Shown here: in pieces, positions 37,313 to 46,278 of the stretch
Position numbering within the stretch: position 1 is the stretch's first letter
Layout of the letters: every line of letters begins with the position of its first letter
Assembly: GCF_036346615.1 (NCBI RefSeq)
Contig: NZ_CP107836.1
Location: 2,976,001 to 3,040,000, forward strand
Length of the DNA stretch: 64,000 nt
Origin: Streptomyces sp. NBC_00523
GTDB taxonomy: Bacteria > Actinomycetota > Actinomycetes > Streptomycetales > Streptomycetaceae
Direction: 5' to 3'
Program-made: the position numbers and the translations under genes
The notes under the pieces: model-generated
The model's input: the letters and a program-made list of their open reading frames with translations, nothing else
Told to the model about the DNA's origin: nothing
Databases searched by the model: none

Positions 37313-37942
37313 ATGACACGTCGTACGGTTCGCGGGCTGGTGCCCGTACTGCTGGCCGCGGCCGCGCTGACCGGCTGTTCGTCGGACGCGGATTCCGGCG
37401 GGGACGCCAAGCCGGAGAAGTCCGCGGCGCCCGCCGCGAAGACCGCGGCCAGGGGCGGCACGGTCGGCGGCGCCGGCTCCGGCTGCGAGCTGCCGGTGAC
37501 CTTCGGCCTGGCGAAGGACTGGAAGCCGAAGGCCGTCGCGATCGACCCGGACTCGGACTTCGCCGAGCTGGCCGAGCAGGGCCCGGTCACCCTGGCCTGC
37601 GAGATCGACGCGAAACCGGCCGGGCAGATCGGCTTCCTGCGGGTCTGGCGTGCGAAGGCCACGACCGTCACCCCGCGCGAGGCGCTGAAGGGCTTCGTCG
37701 GGGCGGACGAGAACGCCTCCGGGGCCGCGTACAAGGAGGTCGAGGGCGACGGGCAGCCGCTGACCGAGGTGACGTACACCGTCCACAGCGAGCTCATGGA
37801 CGAGGACCGCCCCGCCCACGCCTTCGCCCTCGCCACCCCCGAGGGCCCCGTCGTGGTCCACCTGGGCGGCCTGGACTCGGACGAGCACGACGAGATGCTC
37901 CCGGCGTACGAGCTGGCGAAGCGGTCGGTACGGGTGGGCTGA
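37313..37942 (+). CDS. Secreted lipoprotein of unknown function
   Basis: The 209-residue protein has a lipoprotein signal peptide (basic TRRTVRGLV, hydrophobic LLAAAALTGC; lipobox L-T-G-C with Cys at about residue 22). An Asp/Lys/Ala-rich spacer precedes a compact domain (about 60-205) with two further Cys. I do not recognise the domain. ATG 37313 follows GGGG six nt upstream and is preferred to the in-frame GTG at 37301. It is divergent from the ABC-F gene and convergent with ispE. Confidence 0.8.
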   Translation: MTRRTVRGLVPVLLAAAALTGCSSDADSGGDAKPEKSAAPAAKTAARGGTVGGAGSGCELPVTFGLAKDWKPKAVAIDPDSDFAELAEQGPVTLACEIDAKPAGQIGFLRVWRAKATTVTPREALKGFVGADENASGAAYKEVEGDGQPLTEVTYTVHSELMDEDRPAHAFALATPEGPVVVHLGGLDSDEHDEMLPAYELAKRSVRVG

Positions 37943-37966
37943 GCGCCCTCCCGGAGGGCCCCGCGC

Positions 37967-38860
37967 CTACAGGACCGTCGCGCCCGGGACCGGGGAGACC
38001 GCCGTACGCGCCGTGCGGCAGGTGCCCGAGGCGGTGAGGGCGGCGGCCACCCGGTCGGCCGTCGCCGCGTCCTCCGTGAGGAACGCGGTCGTCGGGCCCG
38101 AGCCGGAGACCAGGGCCGCCAGCGCCCCCGCCTCCGTGCCCGCCGCCAGGGTCGCGGCGAGGGACGGGCGCAGGGCCAGCGCGGGGGCCTGGAGGTCATT
38201 GCTCAGGGAGGCGGCCAGGGCCTTCGGGTCGCCCGACCGCAGCGCGTCGAGGAGGGCGTCCGACGCCGCCGGTTGCGGGACGCGGGTGCCCGCCGTGAGG
38301 CGGTCGAACTCGCGGTACACCGCCGGGGTGGAGAGCCCGCCGTCGGCCACCGCGAACACCCAGTGGAAGGTGCCGCCGACCTCGACCGGGGTCAGCCGCT
38401 CGCCCCGGCCGGTCCCGAGCGCGGCGCCGCCCACCAGGCTGAACGGCACGTCGCTGCCCAGCTCGGCGCAGAGGGCGAGCAGGTCCTCGCGCGGGGTGCC
38501 GGTCCCCCACAGCGCGTCGCAGGCCAGCAGGGCGCCGGCGCCGTCCGCGCTGCCGCCCGCCATGCCGCCGGCGACCGGGATGTCCTTGTCGATGTGGAGG
38601 TGCACATCGGGCGCGATGCCGTGGCGCGCGGCCAGCGCGGACGCCGCCCGGGCCGCGAGGTTCGACGCGTCCAGCGGGACCTGGGCCGCGTCCGGCCCGG
38701 AGCAGGTGATGCGCAGGCTGTCGGCGGGGGTGACGGTGACCTCGTCGTACAGGCCGACGGCGAGGAAGACGTTGGCCAGGTCGTGGAAGCCGTCGGGGCG
38801 CGCGGCGCCGACCGCGAGCTGGACGTTGACCTTGGCGGGGACCCGTACGGTGACGCTCAC
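37967..38860 (-). CDS. ispE: 4-diphosphocytidyl-2-C-methyl-D-erythritol kinase
   Basis: GHMP kinase of the MEP isoprenoid pathway; phosphorylates CDP-ME at the 2-hydroxyl. The 297-residue protein has the N-terminal [24 protein letters not shown] (quoted in part; Lys and Asn conserved), the glycine loop [19 protein letters not shown] (about 94-112) and a late [12 protein letters not shown]. It starts with GTG and overlaps the ksgA stop by 4 bp, so the pair is coupled. Confidence 0.95.
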   Translation of the reverse strand: MSVTVRVPAKVNVQLAVGAARPDGFHDLANVFLAVGLYDEVTVTPADSLRITCSGPDAAQVPLDASNLAARAASALAARHGIAPDVHLHIDKDIPVAGGMAGGSADGAGALLACDALWGTGTPREDLLALCAELGSDVPFSLVGGAALGTGRGERLTPVEVGGTFHWVFAVADGGLSTPAVYREFDRLTAGTRVPQPAASDALLDALRSGDPKALAASLSNDLQAPALALRPSLAATLAAGTEAGALAALVSGSGPTTAFLTEDAATADRVAAALTASGTCRTARTAVSPVPGATVL

Positions 38861-39744
38861 CGGTCACTCCCGTTCTCGTCGGCTGCGGGCTTGTTCTCGG
38901 CGATCGCCGCGAACTCCTCGATCGTCAGGGACTCCCCGCGCGCCTGCGGCGAGATGCCCGCCGCGACCAGGGCGGCCTCGGCGCCCGGTGCGGAACCGGC
39001 CCAGCCCGCGAGTGCCGCGCGCAGCGTCTTGCGGCGCTGCGCGAACGCCGCGTCCACCACCGCGAAGACCTCCGCCTTGCTGGCGGTCGTCGCCACGGGT
39101 TCGGTGCGGCGCACCAGCGAGACGAGCCCGGAGTCCACGTTCGGCGCGGGCCAGAAGACCTTGCGGCCGATGGACCCGGCGCGCTTGACGTCCGTGTACC
39201 AGTTGGCCTTCACGGAGGGCACGCCGTAGACCTTGTTGCCGGGCCGGGCGGCCAGCCGGTCCGCGACCTCCGCCTGCACCATGACGAGCGTGCGCTCGAT
39301 GCTGGGGAAGCGGTCGAGGACAGTGAGCAGCACCGGCACGGCGACGTTGTACGGGAGGTTGGCGACCAGCGCCGTGGGCGGCGGGCCGGGCAGTTCGCGT
39401 ACGAGCATGGCGTCCGAGTGCACCAGCGCGAAGCGGTCGGCGCGGGCGGGCATCCGGGCGGCGACGGTGGCGGGCAGGGCCGCCGCGAGTACGTCGTCGA
39501 TCTCGACGGCCACGACCCGGTCGGCGACCTCGAGAAGCGCGAGGGTCAGCGAACCGAGGCCCGGCCCGATCTCGACCACCACATCGTCCGGCCGGACCTC
39601 CGCCGTACGCACGATCCGCCGGACCGTGTTGGCGTCGATGACGAAGTTCTGCCCGCGCTGCTTGGTGGGGCGTACGCCGAGGGTGTCGGCCAGTTCGCGG
39701 ATGTCTGCGGGGCCCAGGAGGGCGTCGGACTCAGTGCTGCTCAC
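38857..39744 (-). CDS. ksgA: 16S rRNA (adenine(1518/1519)-N6)-dimethyltransferase
   Basis: Dimethylates two adjacent adenines in the 3' hairpin of 16S rRNA during 30S maturation. The 295-residue protein has [18 protein letters not shown] at the start of the domain, the SAM motif [17 protein letters not shown] (about 57-73) and the catalytic motif [11 protein letters not shown] (about 128-138). A C-terminal helical domain follows. It is upstream of ispE in the same operon; tatD ends 35 bp before its start. Confidence 0.95.
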   Translation of the reverse strand: MSSTESDALLGPADIRELADTLGVRPTKQRGQNFVIDANTVRRIVRTAEVRPDDVVVEIGPGLGSLTLALLEVADRVVAVEIDDVLAAALPATVAARMPARADRFALVHSDAMLVRELPGPPPTALVANLPYNVAVPVLLTVLDRFPSIERTLVMVQAEVADRLAARPGNKVYGVPSVKANWYTDVKRAGSIGRKVFWPAPNVDSGLVSLVRRTEPVATTASKAEVFAVVDAAFAQRRKTLRAALAGWAGSAPGAEAALVAAGISPQARGESLTIEEFAAIAENKPAADENGSDR

Positions 39745-39779
39745 CGGTCAAGCGTACGGGGCCCTGGGCGGGCCCCCGC

Positions 39780-40646
39780 TCAGTAGTCGAACGCCCGCGC
39801 CGTGTTCTCCGCGATCGCCTCGGCCAGCGTGTCCTCGTCCAGGTCCTTCACCGCCGCCATCGCCCGCAGCGTCACCGGGATCAGGTATGGCGCGTTGGGC
39901 CGCCCCCGGTACGGCGCCGGGGTCAGGAACGGGGCGTCCGTCTCGACCAGGACCAGTTCCAGCGGGGCGGCCGCCAGCGCGTCGCGCAGGGGCTGGGCGT
40001 TCTTGAAGGTCATGTTCCCGGCGAACGACATGAAGTAGCCGGCCTCCGCGCAGACCCGGGCCATGTCCGCGTCGCCGGAGTAGCAGTGGAAGACGGTCCG
40101 CTCGGGCGCCCCCGCGTCCGCGAGAATGCGCAGGACGTCCGCGTGGGCCTCGCGGTCGTGGATGACGAGGGCCTTGCCGTGCCGCTTGGCGATCTCGATG
40201 TGGGCCCGGAAGGACTCCTCCTGGGCGGCCATGCCCTCGGGGCCGGTCCGGAAGTAGTCGAGGCCGGTCTCGCCGACCCCGCGTACGTGCGGCAGCGCGG
40301 CCAGCGCGTCGATCTCGGCGAGCGCCTCGTGCAGCGCGGCCGTGCCGCCCGCCTCGCGCGCCCCCTGCCGCGACCAGCCATCCGGATCCCCGTGCACGAT
40401 GCGCGGCGCCTCGTTGGGGTGCAGGGCCACCGCCGCGTGCACGTTCGCGTGGGCGGCGGCGGTCTCGGCGGCCCAGCGGGACCCCTTCACGTCGCAGCCC
40501 ACCTGGACCACGGTCGTCACGTTCACCGCGGCGGCCCTGGCGAGGCCCTCGTCGACGGTGCCGTCCTGCATGTCCAGGTGGGTGTGCGAATCGGCGACCG
40601 GCACCCGGAGGGGTTCCGGCAGGGGCGGGGCTTCGGTGCGGCTCAT
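39780..40646 (-). CDS. tatD: TatD-family metal-dependent hydrolase (DNase)
   Basis: TIM-barrel amidohydrolase-type nuclease of 288 residues. It has the metal motif DSHTHLD (about residue 20), the mid-protein Glu of GVGETGLDYFR (about 107) with HIEIAKRHGKALVIHDRE, and the late ETDAPFLTP. The family includes 3'-5' exonucleases and D-tyrosyl-type hydrolases acting in DNA repair or quality control. ATG 40646 is used; an in-frame GTG lies at 40652 and neither has a clear Shine-Dalgarno. Confidence 0.92.
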   Translation of the reverse strand: MSRTEAPPLPEPLRVPVADSHTHLDMQDGTVDEGLARAAAVNVTTVVQVGCDVKGSRWAAETAAAHANVHAAVALHPNEAPRIVHGDPDGWSRQGAREAGGTAALHEALAEIDALAALPHVRGVGETGLDYFRTGPEGMAAQEESFRAHIEIAKRHGKALVIHDREAHADVLRILADAGAPERTVFHCYSGDADMARVCAEAGYFMSFAGNMTFKNAQPLRDALAAAPLELVLVETDAPFLTPAPYRGRPNAPYLIPVTLRAMAAVKDLDEDTLAEAIAENTARAFDY

Positions 40647-40688
40647 GGCCACGATCGTACGAGGACCGCGGCCGACCGGCCTACGAGG

Positions 40689-41078
40689 TCACTTGCGGAA
40701 CGGGTGCAGGAGGTCGGACAGGTGCCAGTGGTGGCCGGCGGACGGGACGGCGGTGGCGGCCACCGGCTCCTCGGCCTGCTCCCCGGGGACCAGCGGCCCG
40801 GCCGCGGGCTGGGAACGGTTCTGGTTGTACAGGAACTGCTGGATGTTGGAGACCCGGCCGGCCCGCATGATCCGCACGACGTGTCCGCCGCAGTTGGCGC
40901 AGGTCGGGGTGGACAGGGGCGAGGGCACCTGTTCGCCGTCCGCCTTGTAGACCACGTACGCGTGACCCGACACGTCGGTGTGGTGCTCTATCTCGTACGC
41001 CTGCTCCCACCCGTGTCCGCACCTCATGCAGGCGAAGGCATAGGCCTCGTGTGCGGTGGCTGCTGTGGTGTCGCTCAT
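40689..41078 (-). CDS. Conserved small protein with two CxxC pairs (putative zinc ribbon)
   Basis: The 129-residue protein has CMRCGHGW (about residues 16-23) and CANCGGH (about 59-65), giving a four-Cys zinc-ribbon pattern, with a His pair EHHTDVSGH between them. The C-terminus is Pro/Ala-rich and ends LSDLLHPFRK. No enzymatic motif; nucleic-acid or protein binding is plausible. ATG 41078 follows GAGGAG at good spacing. The next upstream element is a 17-bp palindrome. Confidence 0.8.
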   Translation of the reverse strand: MSDTTAATAHEAYAFACMRCGHGWEQAYEIEHHTDVSGHAYVVYKADGEQVPSPLSTPTCANCGGHVVRIMRAGRVSNIQQFLYNQNRSQPAAGPLVPGEQAEEPVAATAVPSAGHHWHLSDLLHPFRK

Positions 41079-41088
41079 GCCTGCTCCT

Positions 41089-41105
41089 CTTGTCCGTCGG
41101 ACAAG
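41089..41105. promoter_or_regulatory. 17-bp palindrome just upstream of the zinc-ribbon gene
   Basis: CTTGTCC-GTC-GGACAAG is a perfect inverted repeat touching the Shine-Dalgarno of the minus-strand gene. It could be an operator or a translation-modulating hairpin. The rest of the 159-bp gap to rsmI contains no gene. Confidence 0.45.
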
Positions 41106-41237
41106 CACTCCGGGGAATGCGCCCTGCTTCCAGTGGACGCCTTCACCGGCGGGAGCGCACCGGGCCCTGTCGAGTGTTGGAGCGGTTTTGGCCTTCTCGT
41201 GGTCAAAGGGGCCGGTACGCGGCTCTCGCTTTGCTTT

Positions 41238-42125
41238 TTACGATAGTCCTTTGCCGTCCGCGTGGCCGGTCCGAGCAGCATTCTTTGCCGCCACGACCGC
41301 GTCGAACACCTCGCGCTTGGGCAGCCCCGCCTCGGCGGCCACGGCGGCGATCGCCTCCTTGCGCCGCTCCCCCGCCTCCTCGCGCACCCGCACCCTGCGC
41401 ACCAGCTCATCGGCGTCCAGTTCCTCGCCCGTGGAGCCCGCGCCCTCCACGACGACGGTGATCTCCCCGCGTACCTGCTCGGCGGCCGACCAGGCGGCGA
41501 GATCGCCCAGCGGACCGCGCTTGACCTCCTCGTACGTCTTGGTCAGCTCGCGGCACACCGCGCCCCGCCGCTCGGCGCCGAAGACCTCGGCCATCGCGGC
41601 CAGGGTGTCGTCCAGGCGGTGCGGGGCCTCGAAGAAGACCATCGTGCGGGGCTCACGGGCGACCTCGCGGAGCTTGGAGAGGCGTTCGCCGCCCTTGCGC
41701 GGCAGGAAGCCCTCGAAGCAGAACCGGTCCACCGGCAGCGCGGACAGGGCGAGCGCGGTGAGCACGGCCGACGGGCCGGGCACGGCGGTGACCCGGATGT
41801 CCTGCTCCACGGCGGCGGCGACCAGCCGGTAGCCCGGGTCGGAGACGGACGGCATACCGGCGTCCGTGACCAGCAGCACCCGGGCCCCGCCGGCCAGGGC
41901 CTCCACGAGTTCGGGCGTACGGGCGGTCTCGTTGCCCTCGAAGTACGAGACGACCCGTCCCGTGGTGTGGACACCGAGCCCCTGGGTCAGCCGGCGCAGC
42001 CTGCGGGTGTCCTCGGCCGCGATGACGTCGGCCGCCTCCAGCTCGGCGGCGAGGCGGGGCGGGGCGTCCGCCAGATCGCCGATGGGGGTCCCTGCGAGCA
42101 CGAGCGTTCCAGTCGTTCCAGTCAC
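41238..42125 (-). CDS. rsmI: 16S rRNA (cytidine(1402)-2'-O)-methyltransferase
   Basis: SAM-dependent tetrapyrrole-methylase-fold enzyme that methylates the ribose of C1402 in 16S rRNA. The 295-residue protein has GTLVLAGTPIGDLADAPPRL at its start, EDTRRLRRL, and the glycine motif LVTDAGMPSVSDPGYRLV (about 87-104). The C-terminal extension is charged and helical. GTG 42125 is chosen because GGGAGG lies 9 nt upstream; the ATG at 42134 would have no spacing. It is divergent from the mannosyltransferase gene, an arrangement conserved in actinobacteria. Confidence 0.93.
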   Translation of the reverse strand: MTGTTGTLVLAGTPIGDLADAPPRLAAELEAADVIAAEDTRRLRRLTQGLGVHTTGRVVSYFEGNETARTPELVEALAGGARVLLVTDAGMPSVSDPGYRLVAAAVEQDIRVTAVPGPSAVLTALALSALPVDRFCFEGFLPRKGGERLSKLREVAREPRTMVFFEAPHRLDDTLAAMAEVFGAERRGAVCRELTKTYEEVKRGPLGDLAAWSAAEQVRGEITVVVEGAGSTGEELDADELVRRVRVREEAGERRKEAIAAVAAEAGLPKREVFDAVVAAKNAARTGHADGKGLS

Positions 42126-42186
42126 AAGCCCCATCCTCCCGCACGGGGAGCACCGCTCCCACAGACGCGTTCCCTACGATGGCGCG

Positions 42187-43965
42187 GTGACGAGTACTGC
42201 GCCCGAAGCCCGGCAGGGCCAAGACGCCGGGGAACAGCACGGCCCGGAGCCGACCTCCTGGCAGCGGCGGCTGCGCCGCTTCGGCCATTCCCCGCGCCCC
42301 GACACCGGGCTGCGGGAGCGGCTGATCCCGCCGTACACGCGGCCCGGGAACCAGCTGTGGGCGGTGCTCGGCGTGCCGCCGCTGCTCGCGGACCGGCTGG
42401 TGCGCTGGTCGGCGTGGGGCGGTCCGCTGCTGGTCGCGGCGGTCGCGGGGGTGCTGCGCTTCTGGAAGCTGGGCAGCCCGCACGCGGTGATATTCGACGA
42501 GACGTATTACGCGAAGGACTCCTGGGCGCTGATCCACCAGGGGTACGAGGGCGCGTGGCCCAAGGACGTCGACAAGCTGATCCTGAACGACCCCTCGCAG
42601 GTGCCGGTGCCCACCGACCCGGGGTATGTGGTGCACCCGCCGGTCGGCAAGTGGATCATCGGCCTCGGCGAGCAGATGTTCGGGTTCACGCCGTTCGGCT
42701 GGCGGTTCATGGTCGCCGTGCTCGGCACGCTGTCGGTGCTGATGCTGTGCCGGATCGGCCGCCGGCTGTTCCGCTCGACGTTCCTCGGCTGCCTGGCGGG
42801 CGCGCTGCTCACGGTGGACGGGCTGCACTTTGTGATGAGCCGCACCGCGCTGCTCGACCTGGTGCTGATGTTCTTCGTGCTGGCCGCGTTCGGCTGCCTG
42901 CTGATCGACCGCGACTGGGCGAGACGCCGGCTCGCGGCGGCGCTGCCGGTGGGCGAGGACGGGGTGCTGCGCCCGGACACGTGGGTCGCGGAGCACCTGC
43001 GCCTCGGGTGGCGGCCGTGGCGGATCGCCGCCGGTGTCTCGCTGGGCCTGGCCGCCGCCACGAAGTGGAACGGCCTGTACATCATGGTCGCGTTCGGCCT
43101 GATGACGGTGTTGTGGGACGCGGGCGCGCGCCGCACCGCCGGGGCCGTACGCCCGTATCCGGCGGTGCTGCTGCGGGACGTGCTCCCGGCGTTCGTCTCG
43201 GTGGTCCCGGTCGCGCTGGCCACGTATCTCGCGTCCTGGACGGGCTGGATCGTCCGGAACTCGCCGGACCGGCACGGCTACTTCCGGGACTGGGCCGCGA
43301 CGGACGGCAAGGGCGGCAGCTGGACCTGGCTGCCGGACTGGGTGCGCAGCCTGTGGCACTACGAGCACCAGGTGTACGACTTCCACGTGCACCTCACCTC
43401 CGGGCACACGTACCAGTCCAACCCGTGGAGCTGGATCGTGCTGGGCCGGCCCGTCTCGTACTTCTACGAGGAGCAGAACGGCTGCGCCGAGTCGGTGACC
43501 GGGAAGTGCTCCCGCGAGGTGCTGGCGATCGGGACGCCGCTGCTGTGGTGGGCGGCCTGCTTCGCCCTGGTGTACGTGCTGTGGCGCTGGATCTTCCGTC
43601 GCGACTGGCGGGCGGGCGCGATCGCCTGCGGGGTGGCCGCGGGGTGGGTGCCGTGGTTCCTGTACCAGGAACGCACGATCTTCCTGTTCTACGCGGTCGT
43701 GTTCGTGCCGTTCCTGTGCCTGGCGGTGTCGATGATGATCGGCGCGATGCTGGGGCCCGCGGCGGAGACGGGACCGCGGTACGAACTCGGGCTCGCGAAA
43801 CCCGATCCCTCCGGGGAGCGGCGCCGGACGCTGGGGGCGGTGGCCGCCGGGGTCCTGGTGCTGCTGATCATCTGGAACTTCATCTACTTCTGGCCCCTGT
43901 TCACCGGAACGCCGATCCCGGAGGACGCCTGGCGCGACCGGATGTGGCTGGACACCTGGATCTGA
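42187..43965 (+). CDS. pmt: Dolichyl/polyprenyl-phosphate-mannose protein mannosyltransferase
   Basis: Integral membrane GT39 enzyme that transfers mannose from polyprenyl-phosphate-mannose to secreted proteins. The 592-residue protein has a long cytoplasmic N-terminus and a conserved first external loop with the acidic catalytic motif IFDETYYAKDSWAL (Asp-Glu at about residue 103). About 11 hydrophobic segments follow, with the PMT-type HPPVGKWIIGLGE and SRTALLDLVLMFF motifs. Start GTG 42187 is in a 61-bp gap from rsmI. Glycoproteins and lipoproteins made by neighbouring genes could be substrates, but that is speculation. Confidence 0.92.
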   Translation: MTSTAPEARQGQDAGEQHGPEPTSWQRRLRRFGHSPRPDTGLRERLIPPYTRPGNQLWAVLGVPPLLADRLVRWSAWGGPLLVAAVAGVLRFWKLGSPHAVIFDETYYAKDSWALIHQGYEGAWPKDVDKLILNDPSQVPVPTDPGYVVHPPVGKWIIGLGEQMFGFTPFGWRFMVAVLGTLSVLMLCRIGRRLFRSTFLGCLAGALLTVDGLHFVMSRTALLDLVLMFFVLAAFGCLLIDRDWARRRLAAALPVGEDGVLRPDTWVAEHLRLGWRPWRIAAGVSLGLAAATKWNGLYIMVAFGLMTVLWDAGARRTAGAVRPYPAVLLRDVLPAFVSVVPVALATYLASWTGWIVRNSPDRHGYFRDWAATDGKGGSWTWLPDWVRSLWHYEHQVYDFHVHLTSGHTYQSNPWSWIVLGRPVSYFYEEQNGCAESVTGKCSREVLAIGTPLLWWAACFALVYVLWRWIFRRDWRAGAIACGVAAGWVPWFLYQERTIFLFYAVVFVPFLCLAVSMMIGAMLGPAAETGPRYELGLAKPDPSGERRRTLGAVAAGVLVLLIIWNFIYFWPLFTGTPIPEDAWRDRMWLDTWI

Positions 43966-43977
43966 GGGGCCCGACCC

Positions 43978-44019
43978 CACCATTTACGCCAAGTCCGCCA
44001 CCATTCATGCCATGTCCGC
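43978..44019 (+). repeat. Two tandem 21-bp imperfect repeats
   Basis: Units 43978-43998 and 43999-44019 both begin CACCATT and end GTCCGC and match at 18 of 21 positions. They lie in the 163-bp gap between the mannosyltransferase and the penicillin-binding protein gene, about 110-150 bp before its start. They could be regulator sites. Confidence 0.7.
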
Positions 44020-44082
44020 GTCGCATTCCGATAACAACCGGTACTCCCGTCGCCGCGGTCCCGTAGGGTGCCCCGTACAACT

Positions 44083-44102
44083 TTCTTGAACGTGTTCAAG
44101 AA
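44083..44102. promoter_or_regulatory. Palindrome TTCTTGAAC-GT-GTTCAAGAA upstream of the PBP gene
   Basis: Two perfect 9-bp arms are separated by GT, 26 bp before the start codon. Position fits an operator over the transcription start or leader of the penicillin-binding protein gene. Its half-sites TCTTGA/TCAAGA resemble the TamR site at 14676-14689 but with wider spacing. Confidence 0.6.
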
Positions 44103-44128
44103 GCTCCGGGGGATGGGGACAGCAGGGA

Positions 44129-45781
44129 ATGCGCAGTGGAGCGAAGGTAGGCATAGTCGGCGGGGTGTTCGCGCTCGTGCTGGGCGGGGTGGGGTACGGG
44201 GCGTACAACATCCTGGACGGGCTCGGGGACAGCGGTGTCGGCGGCAATACGAGCACGGCCGCCGACTCCTCCGAGGTGAGGTCGGGTCCGGTCACCGGGG
44301 AGGAGATCGCCGACACCTCGAAGAAGTTCCTGGCCGCGTGGGCGGAGGGCGACACGGCGGTCGCGGCGGCGCTCACCAACAACAAGGCGGACGCGGAGAC
44401 CGCGCTGACCGGTTACAGCGACACGGCGCACGTCACCAAGGCCGTGATCACCCCGGGCAGGGCGACCGGCTCGACCGTCCCGTACACCGTGAAGGCGACG
44501 GTCTCGTACAAGGGCGCGACGAAGTCCTGGTCGTACGCCTCGAAGCTCACCGTCGTACGGGGGCTGACGACCGGGCGCGCCCTGGTCGACTGGGAGCCCT
44601 CCGTCATCCACCCGGACCTCGCCAAGGGCGAGTCGCTGGAGACCGGCGAGTCCTCCACCGCGTCGATCGAGGCGGTCGACCGCCACGGACAGGTGCTCAC
44701 CAAGGAGAAGTACCCGTCGCTCGCCGGCATCCTGGACGAGCTGCGCAAGAAGTACGGCGAGAAGGCCGGCGGCACGACGGGCATCGAGACCTGGATCAAC
44801 AGCGCGAACGCCGACGGGGCGGACAAGACGCTGCTGACCCTGGTCAAGGGCAAGTCGGGCAAGCTGCAGACGACGATCGACGCGAAGATCCAGGCGGCGG
44901 CCGAGCGGGGCGTGAAGAAGTTCGCGGAGTCGTCGGTCGCGGCGGTCGAGCCGTCGACGGGCGCCATCCGCGCCATCGCGAACAACCGGGCCGACGGCTT
45001 CGACGCGGCCCGCAAGGGCAAGGTCGCCCCCGGCTCCACGATGAAGATCATCACCTCAGCGATGATCATCCAGAACGGCCTGGGCAGCGCGAACGCGCCC
45101 GTCAACTGCCCGCCGACCGTGCCCTGGGAGGGGGTCGTCTTCCACAACCTGAAGGACTTCTCGATGCCGAGCGCCACGCTGAAGACGGCGTTCGCCCGGT
45201 CCTGCAACACCGCTTTCATCAAGCCGGTGCTGCCCCTGGGCAACAAGCGCGACACCGCGCTGGGCAACGAGGCCAGTCAGTACTTCGGGCTCGGCGGCGA
45301 CAACTGGCAGGCCGGGATCGCGACCTGGGACGGGAGCGTCCCCGAGTCCCGGGACGCCGAGACCGCCGCCTCGTTCATCGGCCAGGGCAAGATCGAGATG
45401 AACCCGCTCAACATGGCCTCGGTGACCGCCACCGCCGTCAACGGCCGCTTCCGACAGCCGTTCATCGTGGCGCAGTCCCTGGACAACCGGACCTTCGCCA
45501 CCGCGACCCCGCTACCGCCCGGCGTCTCCACCCAGCTCAAGGAGATGCTGCGCTACACGGCGACCGCCCCCGAGGGCACCGCGACGCAGGCCATGGCGAG
45601 CGTCGGCCCTGACAAGGGCGCCAAGACGGGCTCGGCGGAGATCGACGGCCACGCCACGTCCGACAGCTGGTTCGCCGGCTTCAGCAACGACCTGGCGGCC
45701 GCAGCCCTGGTCCAGTCCGGCGGCCACGGCGGCGACGCGGCGGGCCCGGTCGTCGCGGAGGTCCTGCGGGCGGGTCCGTGA
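44129..45781 (+). CDS. Penicillin-binding protein, class B-like transpeptidase with NTF2-like N-domain
   Basis: The 550-residue membrane-anchored protein has a signal-anchor at about 7-30 (VGIVGGVFALVLGGVGYGAY), a MecA_N/NTF2-like domain (about 55-150) and a transpeptidase domain. Active-site motifs are STMK (Ser about 303), SCN (about 358) and KTG (about 499). It cross-links peptidoglycan at the outer membrane face and should bind beta-lactams. In S. coelicolor I recall two such genes side by side; here there is one. The NUDIX gene overlaps its stop (GTGA). Confidence 0.9.
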   Translation: MRSGAKVGIVGGVFALVLGGVGYGAYNILDGLGDSGVGGNTSTAADSSEVRSGPVTGEEIADTSKKFLAAWAEGDTAVAAALTNNKADAETALTGYSDTAHVTKAVITPGRATGSTVPYTVKATVSYKGATKSWSYASKLTVVRGLTTGRALVDWEPSVIHPDLAKGESLETGESSTASIEAVDRHGQVLTKEKYPSLAGILDELRKKYGEKAGGTTGIETWINSANADGADKTLLTLVKGKSGKLQTTIDAKIQAAAERGVKKFAESSVAAVEPSTGAIRAIANNRADGFDAARKGKVAPGSTMKIITSAMIIQNGLGSANAPVNCPPTVPWEGVVFHNLKDFSMPSATLKTAFARSCNTAFIKPVLPLGNKRDTALGNEASQYFGLGGDNWQAGIATWDGSVPESRDAETAASFIGQGKIEMNPLNMASVTATAVNGRFRQPFIVAQSLDNRTFATATPLPPGVSTQLKEMLRYTATAPEGTATQAMASVGPDKGAKTGSAEIDGHATSDSWFAGFSNDLAAAALVQSGGHGGDAAGPVVAEVLRAGP

Positions 45782-46278
45782 GCCCGGGAGGCCCGGACGT
45801 CCTGGTCGATCCCGGCGTCGACGTCCCGGTCCCCGCCGACGGCGAGACGTGGGCCGTCGGCGGGGTGATCCTCGACGGCCGGGGCCGCGCCTTCGCCCAG
45901 AAGCGCGGCCCGCGCCAGCGGCTGTTCCCCGGCTGCTGGGACATCGTGGGCGGCCATGTGGAGCCCGGCGAGACCCTGTTGACCGCACTCGCCCGGGAAG
46001 TGGGCGAGGAGACGGGGTGGCGCCTGCGCCGGGTACGGACCCTGCTCGGGGTCACCACCTGGACCGGCGACGACGGCGGCGGGCTGCGGCACGAGGCGGA
46101 CTACCTCGTGGAAGTCGACGGCGACCTGGAGCACCCCGCCCTGGAGTGGACCAAGATCAGCGCGTACGGCTGGTTCGGCCCCGGGGACCTGGACCGGCTC
46201 AAGGAGAACCGCGATCCCGCCGACTTCCTGATCCACGACAGGATCGCCGCCGCGCTACGGGCCTCCGGCGCTCAGTAG
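45778..46278 (+). CDS. NUDIX hydrolase
   Basis: The 166-residue protein has a complete Nudix box, GHVEPGETLLTALAREVGEETG (quoted in part; about residues 59-80, with REVGEE metal ligands). Substrates of the family are nucleoside diphosphates linked to another group. The WAVGGVILDGRGRAFAQKR start of the domain resembles MutT/isopentenyl-type members. GTG 45778 overlaps the PBP stop, so the two are translationally coupled. Its last 7 bp overlap the convergent next gene. Confidence 0.9.
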   Translation: MSPGGPDVLVDPGVDVPVPADGETWAVGGVILDGRGRAFAQKRGPRQRLFPGCWDIVGGHVEPGETLLTALAREVGEETGWRLRRVRTLLGVTTWTGDDGGGLRHEADYLVEVDGDLEHPALEWTKISAYGWFGPGDLDRLKENRDPADFLIHDRIAAALRASGAQ

